From: Aporrectodea caliginosa
Lineage: Eukaryota > Annelida > Clitellata > Crassiclitellata > Lumbricidae
Assembly: GCA_020284085.1 (NCBI GenBank)
Contig: JACEVL010000521.1
Location: 940,187 to 1,004,186, forward strand
DNA length: 64,000 nt
Reading direction: 5' to 3'
Shown: in pieces, positions 1 through 10,909 of the stretch
Numbering within the stretch: position 1 is the stretch's first letter
How the letters are laid out: every line of letters starts with the position of its first letter
Translations under genes and position numbers: made by a program
Notes under the pieces: generated by a model
Database searches by the model: none
What the model was told of the DNA's origin: nothing
Seen by the model: the letters and a program-made list of their open reading frames with translations, nothing else

Positions 1-23
1 ACGACGTGTCCATTTAGTGGCCT

Positions 24-42
24 CCGCCGCCGCCGCCGCCGG
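24..42 (+). repeat. (CCG)n microsatellite
   Basis: About six CCG units in an otherwise A+T-rich context. The rest of 1-315 is unremarkable A+T-rich sequence in which I see no gene; 180-290 resembles 8880-9000 and is part of the background repeat fabric. Confidence 0.8.
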
Positions 43-315
43 TGACTTCGGCTACTGCGGCTGCACGGCTACGGAGACATAATAAGTAATCGCTTCAAAG
101 TTTTAAAAATAGAATAAGAGTCTAATATTGTCATTATGATTATATGATTAGGAATGTCTGATTCATTAATATTATTAATAATGTTCTTCACTTTTAATAT
201 TTTAATATGTGGGACAACTGTTGCGGAATATTGTTTAATTTGCATCAAACCATTCTATAACAACATATGTATTATGCAGTGTCAGATGAGACGATAGCCC
301 CAGTTGTCAGCTATG

Positions 316-436
316 AGTTGTATTACATGCTGTCTGTTCTAAACAAGATTTCAATTGCATAACATGTAAATGTACAGCGCAGTGCGTTTGTCAGGCGCTT
401 GATTAAAGAAAAGATTATTATTATTATTATTATTAG
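316..436 (+). mobile_element. S1 SINE, 3' half
   Basis: This matches the 3' body of the tRNA-Arg-like SINE seen more completely at 12172 and 56868: the TGTCTGTTCT block, then ACATGTAAATGTACAGCGC, GTGCGTTTGTCAGGCGCTT, and a short (ATT)n tail. The tRNA-like head is missing, the usual result of 5' truncation during target-primed reverse transcription. Confidence 0.8.
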
Positions 437-1616
437 ATGTGTTACTTCACGCAATTAAACAATGAATATTTACGGTGATATGCAAGGTTCTGCTTAGACA
501 CCTTTTTAATGATGATTTTAAAGCGCTATAAGTATCTCGTTTTCTTGACGTTGCGTATCTTATCATCTATTTTCACTGTATACCATGCAAGTAATAACTT
601 GACCATAATTATTATGACCACATCCCTGCCCGTGGTACTGCCAAACCCAAGCAGCCGTCAGTGTCATTAAACTGTAACCAGCCAATGCTAGATAGTTATA
701 TACAGTCCCCAACCTGAAAGGAAGGAGGGAGACACCGATCATCCTTTTGTTACAACACAGAGCCGCTAAACAAGAACTCCTCAGATTGCTAGGATGATTT
801 CAATCGTCTGCGTTCTTTATCAGATCGTAGTGGATGATTGGATCCGTGAGCAGAATCCAAGCAACTATATTCACGCCCGTCGTTATTGGCTAAAGAATGT
901 CACTTGAACTTGCTAACTTCTATTGGGATTTTTAAATTGCGGATATCGTGAGGGTCGATTAGGGTAAGGTTCGGCGTCGTGAGGGTGGGTTAGGGTTTGT
1001 ATCGTCATTAGAAAATATGGTCAACAATCTTCCAACCCTTTCGGGAGGGTTTATCGGTCGGCTCTTCTCTCGTCAACAAAATCATGTGACATTCATTGAC
1101 CAATTGCGTGATTCGAGTCCTGTGTATACAGTCACGTCGGGCGTGACTGTATCCACGACCCTATAAGCCACAAAATGTCGCTATGAAACTGCATAGGCCT
1201 CCTACCAATAGTTTTACGACAACGAATCATAACAATGTCATTGCTTCTTTTCCATGTCCAAGAATCTGTGTGAAATCAGGAGCTACGAAGACTTGCTCAG
1301 AGAACTTTAAATAGATTTTGAACGACGCTATTCACCATTTAATAATGGCATCGAGACCCGGAGAGAATAACACCTTCCACATCTGTTGGTCGCATACTTT
1401 GATTTGAAGGCCGTGTTTAAATAGGACGCTGGTACCCTGCTTTTAACGCAACGCTCTACGTAGACAACTTTACAAGATTTTTAATATTATATTATACTTG
1501 GAGATATCTGTACTGTAAGCAATACGATTTACCCAGTCAAACACTACTAATAATTATCAGATTTGTAAAAACACCTTAAAATAGGGCTAAACCTTCTGTA
1601 TATAGACTCTGAGTAG
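437..1616 (+). repeat. Background repeat block, colinear with 25080-26110 and 38840-39640
   Basis: No gene seen. Matching landmarks in order are a GACACCTTTTTAATG module near 500, two degraded minus A-elements near 640-770, AATAGTTTTACGA near 1208, CCATGTCCAAGAATCTG near 1253, GAGACCCGGAGAGAATAAC near 1353, GAAGGCCGTGTTTAAATAGG near 1406 and a CCCAGTCAAACACT block near 1531. The same order recurs at 25.1-26.1 and 38.9-39.6 kb. From about 830 to 1165 this copy does not match the others; that stretch includes a 10 bp stem, 5 nt loop hairpin at 1127-1151. Confidence 0.7.
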
Positions 1617-1668
1617 AAATCTTGAAGGGGCGCTATAACAAGTTCTCATACATACATACATACATAAA
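1617..1668 (+). mobile_element. SINE-B 3' end fragment with CATA tail
   Basis: AGGGGCGCTATAACAAGT matches the 3' end of the tRNA-derived SINE at 5533-5757 and is followed by a tandem CATA tail. Only about 50 bp survive. Confidence 0.65.
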
Positions 1669-3180
1669 TAATTATACACGAAATGGATTTCAATGAGTCA
1701 GTTCCAAAGCAAACACAATTCTGACAATTCGGTTAGCTACAGTTTAACGACGATGCGTTTTAACAAAGACGATTAGCGTCACCCCCTCCTTTATCCAGAC
1801 TTCGGACTGGCATCACCCGTTTCAAGGGTTTCAGATCCCAGCTTTGTGTTTGACATGAGCTATTATAAGTCATTGTGTAACGACATCTAGTGGCTGCCAG
1901 GGCACTCACATCGACGTCGTTAATACGCCATTGTTTTCCAATGTGAAAAGATTCAGCCAGGTTTAATCAAACATCTTTAGGCGTCAAAGACCGCTGGCTT
2001 CGATAAAAAAATGTTCAGGATTAAACGTTTTTTATGACCAAAGTATGTGAAGAACTAGCGATGGATGGAAATTGTGAAGTTAATAATTATAACTATATTT
2101 AACACATGATAACATTATTAGCTTAGGTTAGGTTAGTTGCTGTTTATCGTCTCTGTGTCATAACAAAGATAAGTGGCGTCGCCCTCCTCCTTTATCCGGG
2201 GCTGGGAACTGGCACCACCAGAGTATAGTCAGTGACGGTGCCAAGACCGTTTTCATTGAGGTTTCCCTATACATTGGCTAGGTCCTGTTAAGGGAGGTCC
2301 TAGCGATTGCTTAGTTAAACAGCATAATTATTTATGTAATCAAAGGCCGTTAACGTCGAAATCAATATCTCATGTGAAATGGAACGCGATCCTCGATTGA
2401 CGATAAAACGAAAATGTCATACATATAGCGTCACTCGAAAGCTATTTAAAGGTGTTTAATCCAGTGCATCTCAAACGTGCTTCACCAGCCTAACCGCGGA
2501 CCGATGCTTTTCAACATCAGCTTACACCATAATAATTACATAATATGTTTAGATTTCACAATATTTCATTGTAACTCGTTATTACAAACAAGCTTATAGT
2601 TTTATTACTGTTTCAACTGTTTATTATGCGTGAACAATGTTTCAGACTATAATTCTTTATGTTTAGCATTGTAAATAAAAATTAATAATTTATTCAACTG
2701 ATTCCCGTTACATTATTCCGCGGGCGGTGACCAATCATTTGGGCCAAGGATCACAGTTTGAGTAGCACTGGTCTAAACAAACTGGAATATTATTAATAGC
2801 ATCAAGTGTTTAACCCATTTTCTTCTAGCGTAAACCTGGATGGGTGCATGCAAACATTCTAATCATATCGTATAATAATGAGTAGCATCAAGTGTTTAAT
2901 GACGTCTTATGGATCTCAAGGTCGTTGACGTCGACTTTAACTTACGACTAATTTTAGAAAAAGTTCAATCGTTGATTGGTTTGTTATTTCAACACGACTA
3001 CAACAAATAGTTACTACTTGACGACGTTGCATCATAACAGAGATGATTGGCGTTGCCCTCCTCCTTCAATGCGGCTTCGGACTGGCACTAATACAGCGTG
3101 CACCGTGGGGGAGTTGATCATTGTTTTAGATTTATCTGCGGACTATACAAGGCTGATTAAAAGTTGTTTTAAGTTATTGC
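1669..3180 (+). repeat. Background repeat block, colinear with 4375-5510, 15540-17250 and 58300-59520
   Basis: No gene seen. In order: a plus A-element at 1740, an AGCCAGGTTTAATCAAACAT landmark near 1957, a second A-element at 2139, a reverse-oriented hairpin module ending AAAGGTGTTTAATCCAGTG near 2447, a ~300 bp A+T-rich stretch, GAGTAGCACTGGTCTAA near 2760, GCATCAAGTGTTTAA at 2800 and 2886, a third A-element at 3010, then GACCATTG-like sequence near 3115. The same succession is found in the three other blocks at 70-85% similarity by eye. Confidence 0.75.
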
Positions 3181-3447
3181 TATGGGGGCCCGATAGCGCA
3201 TTGGATAACATCTGGCACAGAGAGCGAGAGGTACTGAGTTCGAGTCCCGTTACGTAGGGTAGACATGCTTTGTAGGCTGCTATTAGCGCCGTGTATTGAA
3301 GGCTGTCTGTTCTGTTAGTAATTAAGATTTATGTCTTCTGTCATTTGTGTTCTTGTGAATTGTTTCAATTGTATAGACTATTGTACACTGTAACCGGTTG
3401 CGGTTTGTCAACCGGATTGTTTGAATAAATGGATATATTATTATTAA
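3181..3447 (+). mobile_element. S1 SINE (tRNA-Arg-like head)
   Basis: The head resembles tRNA-Arg: the A-box region GCGCATTGGATAAC and the B box GAGTTCGAGTCCC are both visible. The middle (GCTTTGTAGGCTGCTATTAG, CTGTCTGTTCTGTTAGTA) agrees with other S1 copies. From about 3330 the 3' part is different, replacing the usual tail body before a short ATT-rich end. It lies within the background fabric and probably inserted into it. Confidence 0.8.
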
Positions 3448-5532
3448 TGTCGTCAAGTAGAAATAGCAAAATGTCGTCAAAGTCCATTGATGTCATAGGA
3501 CGATGTTAAACCCTTGAACTATAGAACCGTTACAAATTGCCACTTGCTTGAGAAGATGCCTGGTTTCTTAACTAAAAGTGAGAACTTTTAGAATTGAGTT
3601 AGTTAATATATAATATAACGTTGTACGGCTATGCCAGCCGTAAGATGTCGTTAAACTCACAATACTGCCGATATTGTTACGATTGCTTACTGTAGAGCCT
3701 TAGACACCTCTAAATGGCTTTTAACTGACGTTATACATTTGACATTTTCGATTAAGCGCTAATAATAACTAATAATATCCTATACATTAACTAACTCAAT
3801 TCTAAAAGTCTCACTTTTAGTTAATAATAACTAATAATTGATAGTTTGATGGTAATTTAGATAGATCAATGTGATATTCTATAAAATAATGTTAATAAGA
3901 TTGACGAGAAAACAGTATATAATGACTTATATGAATAAGAGATCGACAACAATCACCTGTCAAATCACAACATCCTGTCAGAAATAGAATACAAGCCAAG
4001 AAGAGAGAAAGCAAACTGATGACAGACATTATACGAAAATGAACTTAATCCGTCAGAAACTTTAAATACGTCAACATCCTATCAGAAACGGAATCAAAGA
4101 CGAGAAAAGAGAAAGAAAACTTATGAGAACATTACAATAAAATGAACTGAAATACATCAAAAACTTAAAGACGTCAACAGCCTTTGTAGCTATAGGATGT
4201 CGTTAAATATTGGATTAATAGTAAAAAAAAGCGTTAATAACGAACAGACCGTTCTTCCGGATAATAAATGAAGGTTGACGATAACAGCCTTAGCAGCCAG
4301 AAGATGTCGTTAAACACTACATAATACCAGAGCCATTAATATCGATATAGAATAGATAGTTATTTTATTATTCATTGTGTAACGGCATCTTTTGGCTGCC
4401 ACGGCTCTCACATCGACCGCTTCTGACGCAAATAAATCGACATCTATTCGCGCTTGAAATCCAATGTTTAGAGATTCCACCAGGTTTAACCACATATCTT
4501 TGGGCATCAAAGGCCTTTGGCTTCTATAGGAAATTCTTTTCTACCGTTCTAAGCTACATCGCTCATTAAAAGTTTTAAATAGCGAAGTGTGTCTTGCACT
4601 CAGGACTAAAAGAAATTGTAAAAATAAATTATATTTAAAGATGTTTAAGCAGATTATAACATTACTAGCATACGTTCGGTTAGTTGATGTTTAACGACGC
4701 TGTGTCATAACAAAGATGAGTGGCATCACCCTCCTCTTTTATCCCGGCTTTGGACTGGCACCACCAGAGTAAGGTCAGTGACGGTGCCAAGTCCGTTTAC
4801 GCTGACCTCACACTATGTAGTGGCTAGATGCTGATGAAGAAGGTGCTAGCGATTGCTTAGATTACCAATAGTTAAGCAACATCTTCTGGCGTTAAAGGCC
4901 GTTGAAGTCGTTGGAGATATGTTTTATACAGGTTTTAATGTTTTTAGTGCTTTTATGTTAAGCAACATCTTCTGTTTTTCATTGTTTTATTACCCTAGCG
5001 ATTGAATGGATGTATCCAGAGTTTACCGACAGCTTATGACAACAAAGACCGTTGCCATCGACAGAAATTAATTTGGCATAGTACTGCTCTACCCTAGCGA
5101 TTGAAAGAGAGTGCCGAACATTTCAAACATAGCAATTGGAAGAAATTTCAAACATATAACGTCGGTCGAAGGCAATTTAAAGGTGTTTAATCCAGTGCAT
5201 CTTTAACTTTCTGATGCTGTGGACCATTAGTTTCCTTTACCAGCTTTGCCGCCTTTCAACATCAGCTTACATGTATATTATGTTATATTGAAATTTAGAT
5301 TTCCTATTTATTTTACTGTCTTATCTTATTGCATACAGTTTAATATTTTATTGAAATACCATCATAATAGTTATTCCTGTTATCATTCCGAGGCCCTGTA
5401 ACCAATTATTCGTGGGCCGGTAACGGACCGTGGACCAAAGTTTTGGTAGCAGTGATCTAATCAAAGCGAAATATCTTTTGTAGCACTAAGTGCTTAATTA
5501 ACTATTATAATATAATTAGCACCATCTAGTGT
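3448..5532. repeat. Background repeat block with an inverted repeat and a 104 bp tandem duplication
   Basis: No gene seen. Arms at 3569-3607 and 3786-3824 are inverse complements, differing by a two-base indel, and could form a stem of about 38 bp. The stretch 3970-4073 is duplicated in tandem at 4074-4176 with substantial divergence; a further single match occurs near 31515. From 4375 to 5510 the order matches 1860-2810, including an A-element at 4680, GGTGCTAGCGATTGCTTAG near 4840, AAAGGTGTTTAATCCAGTG near 5184 and a degenerate CACTGGTCTAATC-like site near 5450. Confidence 0.7.
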
Positions 5533-5757
5533 TTAGGGGTATGTTCGGTGCCTTGCAGCTGGAGGGTTGCGGGTTCGAATCCACCTCAAAGTCGCCGCGT
5601 AGGGACCCTGGGCAAGTCCTTCACTCGCAATTGCTCATGCGCTTCGGCGTGAAACTCCGATTCAGCGTTCGCGCAGTAGTCGGGAGAGCCTCTGAATGGG
5701 AAATCTGGTAGGGGCGCTATAACAAGTGTTCAAATACAATACAATACAATACAATAT
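5533..5757 (+). mobile_element. SINE-B (tRNA-derived), nearly full length
   Basis: The head has a polymerase III B box GGGTTCGAATCC, and a tRNA-like anticodon stem around CCTTGCAGCTGGAGGG. The body includes GGGACCCTGGGCAAGTCCTT and the 3' end AGGGGCGCTATAACAAGT, then tandem ACAAT. The first dozen or so bases of the head present in the minus copy at 6702-6938 (GGGGCGCGGTGGTG) are missing here. Confidence 0.85.
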
Positions 5758-5760
5758 ACC

Positions 5761-5938
5761 CTGCGACCGCGATCGCACGACCATTGTGTACCTCTGGCAG
5801 ATAATTTACAGCGAAAGACGTTTATTGTTAGAATGTTGTACTCGTATTGACATTAACGGTTGATTGTTGTTAAGATGTATGTTCACCAGAGTGAGGATAT
5901 GCAATTGGTTTTAATAAAGAATATACTTACTTACTTAT
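5761..5938 (+). pseudogene. LINE C-terminal fragment with 3' UTR and (ACTT)n tail
   Basis: The + frame reads 29 codons from 5761 to a stop at 5848-5850. The peptide begins LRPRSHDH and ends RKTFIVRMLYSY, closely matching the C-termini of the LINE fragments at 27609-28122 (LRPRTHNR, RKTFVTRMLYT) and 54676-54861 (LRPRSHNR, RMLYS). A 3' UTR follows with an AATAAA-like TAATAAAGAATA and a (ACTT)n tail, as in the other copies. This is a severely 5'-truncated non-LTR retrotransposon directly downstream of SINE-B. The family looks Jockey/CR1-like, but the reverse transcriptase core is not present to decide. Confidence 0.8.
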
Positions 5939-6061
5939 TATCACAAAATGTGTATCATAGATGAGGTAGTGAGGCTCTGTTTATACACCTTTTAATGGCG
6001 TCTTTACAGCGCTATAAGTATCTCGCTTTCATCGCTTTCATTGTATAAGTAATTTAATATT

Positions 6062-6146
6062 AGCTGTAGTATGCCAAAAACTAATCTTTGTCGGCGGCAA
6101 CGGCCTATGTTGTCATAAGCTGCCGTTAAACTGTGGATCCATCATA
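6062..6146 (+). repeat. G-module copy
   Basis: An ~80 bp unit: ATGCCAAAAACTAATCTTTG, then GGCGGCAACGGCC, GTTGTCATAAGCTGCCGTTA and a final GGATCC. Plus copies also lie near 6391, 24010, 34095, 45010, 45862 and 56232, with degraded ones near 32885; minus copies lie near 5025, 19006 and 23520. Conservation is higher than in the surrounding fabric, suggesting later spread. Confidence 0.8.
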
Positions 6147-6377
6147 AGTAATTACTTTATGTTGTTTAACATTGAATTTTGTGACATTGTAAGGATTTAT
6201 TTTGACACCTTTAAATGGTGTCGTTTGGACGTTAAATTTCTCGTTTTCATTGTATGGTATACATTGTGAATTGTCGTCAACGGCCTTTGATGTCATAAGG
6301 CGACGTTGAACCTTTGATTAATAATAATAAATAAGTAATTCCCGTCATTGGCCGGTGGAAAGAGGAATAAAGCCATA

Positions 6378-6572
6378 GGAACGATCAGAACTGTAATATG
6401 CCAAAAACTAATCTTTGTCGGCGGAAACTGCCTGTGTTGTCATAAGCTGCCGTTAAGCTGTGAATCCATAAGTAACTCCGCCACTGTTCGCTTCTGACGG
6501 TGCCAGTCCCAAGCCTGGATAAAGGAGGAGGGCGAACGCTAATGGTCTTTGTTACCACACAGCTAGTCGTTA
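6378..6572 (+). repeat. Composite G-module plus A-element unit
   Basis: A G-module is followed without break by CTCCGCCACTGTTCGCTTCT and a minus-orientation A-element ending near GCTAGTCGTTAAAAAG. The same junction is found at 56228-56425 (plus) and at 23425-23600 (minus, inside a TIR element), so this is a mobile unit of about 190 bp and not a chance adjacency. There is no ORF and no obvious poly-A tail. Confidence 0.7.
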
Positions 6573-6701
6573 AAAAGGAAACACAAACACATTGTATAAG
6601 TAGTTCTTTGTGTCTCATTCCTCGTCTTCTTCGCACTGCATGCATAGCCAATCCAGACACGGCAATTCTACCATCAGTCACTGGGAACCGTATACGTTGA
6701 A

Positions 6702-6938
6702 TTGTATTGTATTGTATTGTATTTGAACACTTGTTATAGCGCCCCTACCAGATTTCCTATTCAGAGGCGCTCCCGACTACTGCGCGAACGCTGAATCGGA
6801 GTTTCACGCCGAAGCGCATGAGCAATTGCGAGTGAAGGACTTGCCCAGGGTCCCTACGCGGCGACTTTGAGGTGGATTCGAACCCGCAACCCTTCAGCTG
6901 CAAGGCACCGAACATACCCCTACACCACCGCGCCCCAG
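6702..6938 (-). mobile_element. SINE-B (tRNA-derived), minus strand, full length
   Basis: This is the inverse complement of the 5533-5757 copy and extends further 5', giving a head GGGGCGCGGTGGTGTAGGGG (A-box region) and B box GGGTTCGAATCC. The body and tandem tail (ACAAT in sense orientation) are intact. It abuts another minus SINE at 6939-7115; the two share one target-site duplication, so they entered together or one used the other's tail. Confidence 0.85.
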
Positions 6939-7115
6939 TTGTATTGTGATGTGTTGTATTGTGTGTTGTATTGTACTCCACGTTTATAATGCGACCGAGC
7001 CACCCGCAGTAAAGATCCGAGAAATTAATCTCTGATAAACCGACCCGACCGGGAAGCGAACCCGGGGCGCCGACGCGGCGAGCAGGCACCAACCCACTCG
7101 GCCACTCAGGATCCT
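6939..7115 (-). mobile_element. SINE-C (tRNA-Ser/Leu-like head), minus strand
   Basis: Read on the minus strand, the head is TGAGTGGCCGAGTGGGTTGG, an A-box region typical of tRNA-Ser/Leu, followed by CCCGGGTTCGCTTCCCGG, a B box. The body ends in an ATTGTA-like repetitive tail that meets the head of SINE-B. I found only this copy in the window. Confidence 0.75.
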
Positions 7116-7389
7116 TAATTGTAGGCAGCGTTTGACTCACTGGATAAGGAGGTGCTATGGCGTCTTATTCGGAATTGACCCAACACAGCCAAGATTGTTG
7201 ATCTCATGTGTTCCTTTGTATACCAACATCTTCATCTGTGTACGAGTTGAGAGCTAAACATCAGAGTTTAGAGTGTACAGTGGATTCAGATAGGGTGATC
7301 TGACCTTCGTGCGATCCCAATGGACGAGAAATTATGAGGGCTCCGCAATTTACCGGAGGCGAGGTGTTTACCGATTTAGATTCTGACAC

Positions 7390-7640
7390 GGTTTGTCTGT
7401 TGGTTAGAGAGCCACCTTGTAACACGGGGAGTACGTTTTCGAGTCTTCTTCCCTGATACTGTTACTGTGTAGGGATCTTGAGCGAGTCCTTCGCTAATAA
7501 TTGCTCAGCACCATCGATTAATGCTTGGTTTTTAGAATGTGGGGCTTAATAAATGCGTCATGATGATGATGATGACAACAACAAAAATACAACGACGACG
7601 ATGATGATGATGATAATGATGATTTTATGATAATTATATT
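7390..7640 (+). mobile_element. SINE-D (old tRNA-derived SINE) with (ATG)n tail
   Basis: The head includes TTGGTTAGAGAG and a B-box-like GTTTTCGAGTC. The body GTGTAGGGATCTTGAGCGAG and TCCTTCGCTAATAATTGCTC aligns with the SINE-B body (GCGTAGGGACCCTGGGCAAG), so the two families share a core. The tail is a long ATG/ACG trinucleotide run. Other copies lie at 20880-21010, 39755-39975 and 60905-61110, each time next to the same reverse transcriptase remnant, so the pair was duplicated as part of a larger unit. Confidence 0.65.
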
Positions 7641-8075
7641 TATATGCATTTCATCGACTCATTTCTCATAAATATTAGCTCTGTTTAGACACCTTTTAAT
7701 TGTGTCTTTCTGACGCTAGAAGTACCGCTTTCGTTGCATGGCATAGTACTACATTGAGGCAACTTCTCTAGTTTTCTTGGCATTGTATGCATAACTCCAT
7801 CACTACCCTACATGTGGTAGTGCCAGTTAAAAGCCTCGTGAACGAAGGAGGGCTCCTCTAATCATCTTCGTTACGATACATTTTCATTAATCAGCAACTC
7901 ACCAATCCATTACATACGTTTCTGAATTTTCGTCAACGGCCTTTGTTGTCATACGACGAAGTTACACTTTGAACAGTAATAATAATTTAGAGTTGTCAAA
8001 ACAGATCACACTATTCGGTTAGGTTAGGCTAGTTTCTGTTTGACGACCTATACTGCTACCTATCGCCAATAAATG
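7641..8075. repeat. Background repeat block
   Basis: No gene seen. GCATTTCATCGACTCATTTC (7645), a GACACCTTTTAATTGTGTC hairpin module (7689), a minus A-element (7810-7885) and a GTCAACGGCC module near 7930. The same order follows SINE-D at 39980 and 61317. Confidence 0.7.
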
Positions 8076-8541
<466 letters not shown>

Positions 8542-9119
8542 TTGATATTTAAATCATTTTCATATCACTTGAATCCTGAAAATACACATCTAATTGACTT
8601 GCAGCAGGTTCATCAACGCTATCTGAGAAACTAACATCTGAGAGAACTATTCTTTTGCAAGTAATTATAGAGCAAAAATAACACTTAAAAGAGGTGTGTA
8701 ATTTTCTTCAACAGTGCTCAACTCTCATATCTTATAATTATATAAGAGGTTGTTGCTTCGTATAGCAAAATAAAGAACCGTTTGTTTGAAAGTTGCTATT
8801 TAACAATTTGTCCAAGAATCTGTGTGGAACCCGAAGCTACGTTATCCTGTTCAGACAATCTGTTGTTCACTGGTAATGTTTATTAAGAATGATTTTTTAT
8901 TTTAATATTTTTTACTGTGTGGAGCATTTCTTGCGGAATATTGTATAATTTCCAGCAGACAAATTTTCACAATATATGTAGTATCATATACAGTGTCAGA
9001 TGTAGTACTTCATGCCGTTAAACAACGAATAGTTGTGGTGATATTGCAAAGCTCTGTTTAAACACCGTTGTATAAAGTATTTTGGAGGCTATAAGTTTCT
9101 CGTTTACTTTGCATTGTGT
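8542..9119 (+). repeat. Background repeat block
   Basis: No gene seen. ACTTAAAAGAGGTGTGTAA near 8677 is the landmark that also opens the blocks at 19440, 57120 and 61550. CCAAGAATCTGTGTGGAA (8812) and the stretch 8880-9110 repeat sequences at 1253 and 180-560. Confidence 0.65.
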
Positions 9120-9650
9120 ATCTATAAGAGACAATTCATCATCTCTTAATTGAATGTAAAAAAGAAGATATTTCAGAGGTTTTAAGAAATAAATGTCAAT
9201 TATATAAACATGAAATTTCTATTAAAACCCTTTTGACAGTAAATTTATTTCAGAATGAAATGTATAGGTTAGTTAAGATAATTAATAAAGGTAAAATTTT
9301 GTAAATGGTGAATGGTTTTGTATCTTACTCAAATCTGTAAATATTTGATTGGTCTTTTACTAAAACATTGTTATTGTGCAATTATATACTGTGTTGCAAT
9401 GTAAAAGAGTACTTTTAACAATTATAATACATGTATGCTTTGTTGGTTAATGGAATTTTTATTATGTGTGTTAGATACATGAACAGTTTAAAAGAATACT
9501 TTAAACAATTATAATACATGTATACTTCTTTGGATAATGAACATTTTTATTATAGTGTTTTTTGTAAGATACATGAACAGTTTAAAAGAATACCTTAATC
9601 AATTATAATACATATATGCTTTGTTAGTTAATGAAATTTGTCAGTACATA
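9120..9650 (+). pseudogene. LINE C-terminal fragment with tandemly repeated 3' UTR
   Basis: An open frame of 58 codons runs 9128-9304: it begins ETIHHLLIECKKED and continues SEVLRNKCQLYKHEISIK. ET-x-x-H-x-x-L-x-x-C is the usual form of the C-terminal Cys/His segment of non-LTR retrotransposon proteins; no reverse transcriptase core is present. Downstream, three imperfect copies of an 87-94 bp unit, each starting AAAAGA(G/A)TAC, begin at 9403, 9490 and 9584. A repeated 3' UTR is common in LINEs. Clade cannot be decided from this piece. Confidence 0.6.
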
Positions 9651-10044
9651 ATTATCATTGACAGTATGAGATGAGCTACTTTATGTTGCAAAAATATTGA
9701 ATATTAGTGAAATTGTAAAGCTCCGTTTGACACCTTTAATAGTGTCGTTCGGATGCTATAAGTTTCTGGTTATGATTGTATTGTATATTTTCTGCATTGT
9801 CGTCAACGGCCTTTGATGTCATAAGACGACGTTAAACTGTGGTTATAATAATAATTGTGTATCTATCATAAACTTATATTTCGTCTTCAATGCATTGCAT
9901 ACATAACTTCACCACATCCCTGCCTGTGGTAGGGCCAATCCAAAGGCTAAATTGGAGAAGGGTGAGGCTAGTCATCCCTGTTATAACACAGTTTCATCAA
10001 CAGTTGCTAACCATTGCTAGATAGTTACACTGTCTGGTAGAAAG
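9651..10044 (+). repeat. Background repeat block
   Basis: No gene seen. It contains a GACACC/GGTGTC-type hairpin module (9729), a complete GTCGTC/GACGAC module (9795-9840) and a minus A-element (9935-10000). Homologous to 59790-59910 and 37990-38110. Confidence 0.7.
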
Positions 10045-10052
10045 GCATGTAC

Positions 10053-10581
10053 CAGTGTGATTCTCGTTAACGATAACGATAACGAAAATGTTCGTTAACG
10101 AAAATAAAATGATTTCGTTAACGATAACTATAAATATAACTAAAAATCATTAACTATAACTATAACTATAACGAAAATAACAATAACGAAAATTCATCTT
10201 TGATGCATAAAATAAAAATAGGAAGTGCAATATGGACGATTCGAAATAAATGAGAACGAAAAATTGCGATATTTTTATTATGCAATTTGTCAGTTACTTT
10301 GGAAACTCGTGTATTCATGAAGCTGAATGCACCCATGCCTCAAAGGCTTTCAAAGCTCTGAGCAAACTGTGAAATAGCGTGTTAATACGCACAATTTTGC
10401 TTATAGCCTTAATTATTGTAACTAAGTAGTAACTAAAATTAACTAAAATAAAAATCCATTAACTATAACTATAACTAAAAAATAATACTAACTATAACTA
10501 TAACTATAACTAAAATTAAAAAATCCATTAACTATAACTGTAACTATAACCAAAATAAAATCTGTAAGGAGAATCACATTG
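10053..10581. mobile_element. Non-autonomous hAT-like element with TSD, built of AACTATAACT-type repeats
   Basis: The ends are CAGTGTGATTCTCGTTA and, inverted, CAATGTGATTCTCCTTA (15 of 17 match). The flanking octamers GCATGTAC (10045-10052) and GCATGGAC (10582-10589) match at 7 of 8, as expected for a hAT target-site duplication. The interior lacks an ORF and is largely degenerate ATAACTATAACT / AACGATAACG repeats on both flanks of a unique centre (10200-10420). No transposase is encoded, so it would have depended on one in trans. Confidence 0.75.
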
Positions 10582-10589
10582 GCATGGAC

Positions 10590-10909
10590 GTGTTGCCGCG
10601 GAGATTAGATTTAAAAATAATTTATTGTAACGGTTTATTATAAATAAGCTTAAAATTTTGCTACTGTTGCAAGGTTCAAACTGTTTATTATGTATCAACA
10701 CCGTGTTAAACTATTATTCTTTATGTTTTACATTGTAAACAGTTTAATAATTTATTTAACTACAATGAAGATTGTGGTTCTCGTTATCAATCCGCGGCCC
10801 AGTGACCAATCAATCGCCGACCAACACTAGACTAAGGACCACAGTTTGAGTTACACTGGTCTAATCAAATCGTAATATTATCAGTAGCCTCAAGTGTTTA
10901 ACCCATTTT
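10590..10909 (+). repeat. Background repeat block
   Basis: No gene seen. ACTGGTCTAATCAAATCGTA (10857) and CCTCAAGTGTTTAACCC (10889) are landmarks shared with 2768, 16988 and 46952; the upstream A+T-rich 300 bp match 2540-2760 and 16480-16740. Confidence 0.75.

Larger units (their letters stand above)
6625..7340 (+). pseudogene. Reverse transcriptase remnant, split by SINE insertions
   Basis: Sequence at 6650-6700 and 7124-7340 matches the continuous copies at 20640-20890 and 60556-60800: ACGGCAATTCTACCATCAGT, ACCGTATACGTTGAATTG, then GCGTTTGACTCACTGGATAA and CTCATGTGTTCCTTTGTATA. In the continuous copies this encodes a YV-x-LKAAFD core, the first catalytic motif of non-LTR reverse transcriptases. 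Two SINEs (6702-7115) interrupt it; AATTGTA at 6700-6706 and 7117-7123 is the likely target-site duplication. The gene is dead: short, broken and without later motifs. Confidence 0.7.

Noticed and set aside
955..1010. Telomere-like GGGTTAGGGTT
   Set aside because: Only about two units, surrounded by GTGAGGGT variants; not a telomeric array.
3181..3255. Functional tRNA-Arg gene
   Set aside because: The head has A- and B-box similarity but cannot form a full cloverleaf, and it continues into a SINE body present at six other places.
6939..7115. Functional tRNA-Ser or tRNA-Leu gene
   Set aside because: The acceptor stem ends do not pair and a SINE body with a repetitive tail follows.
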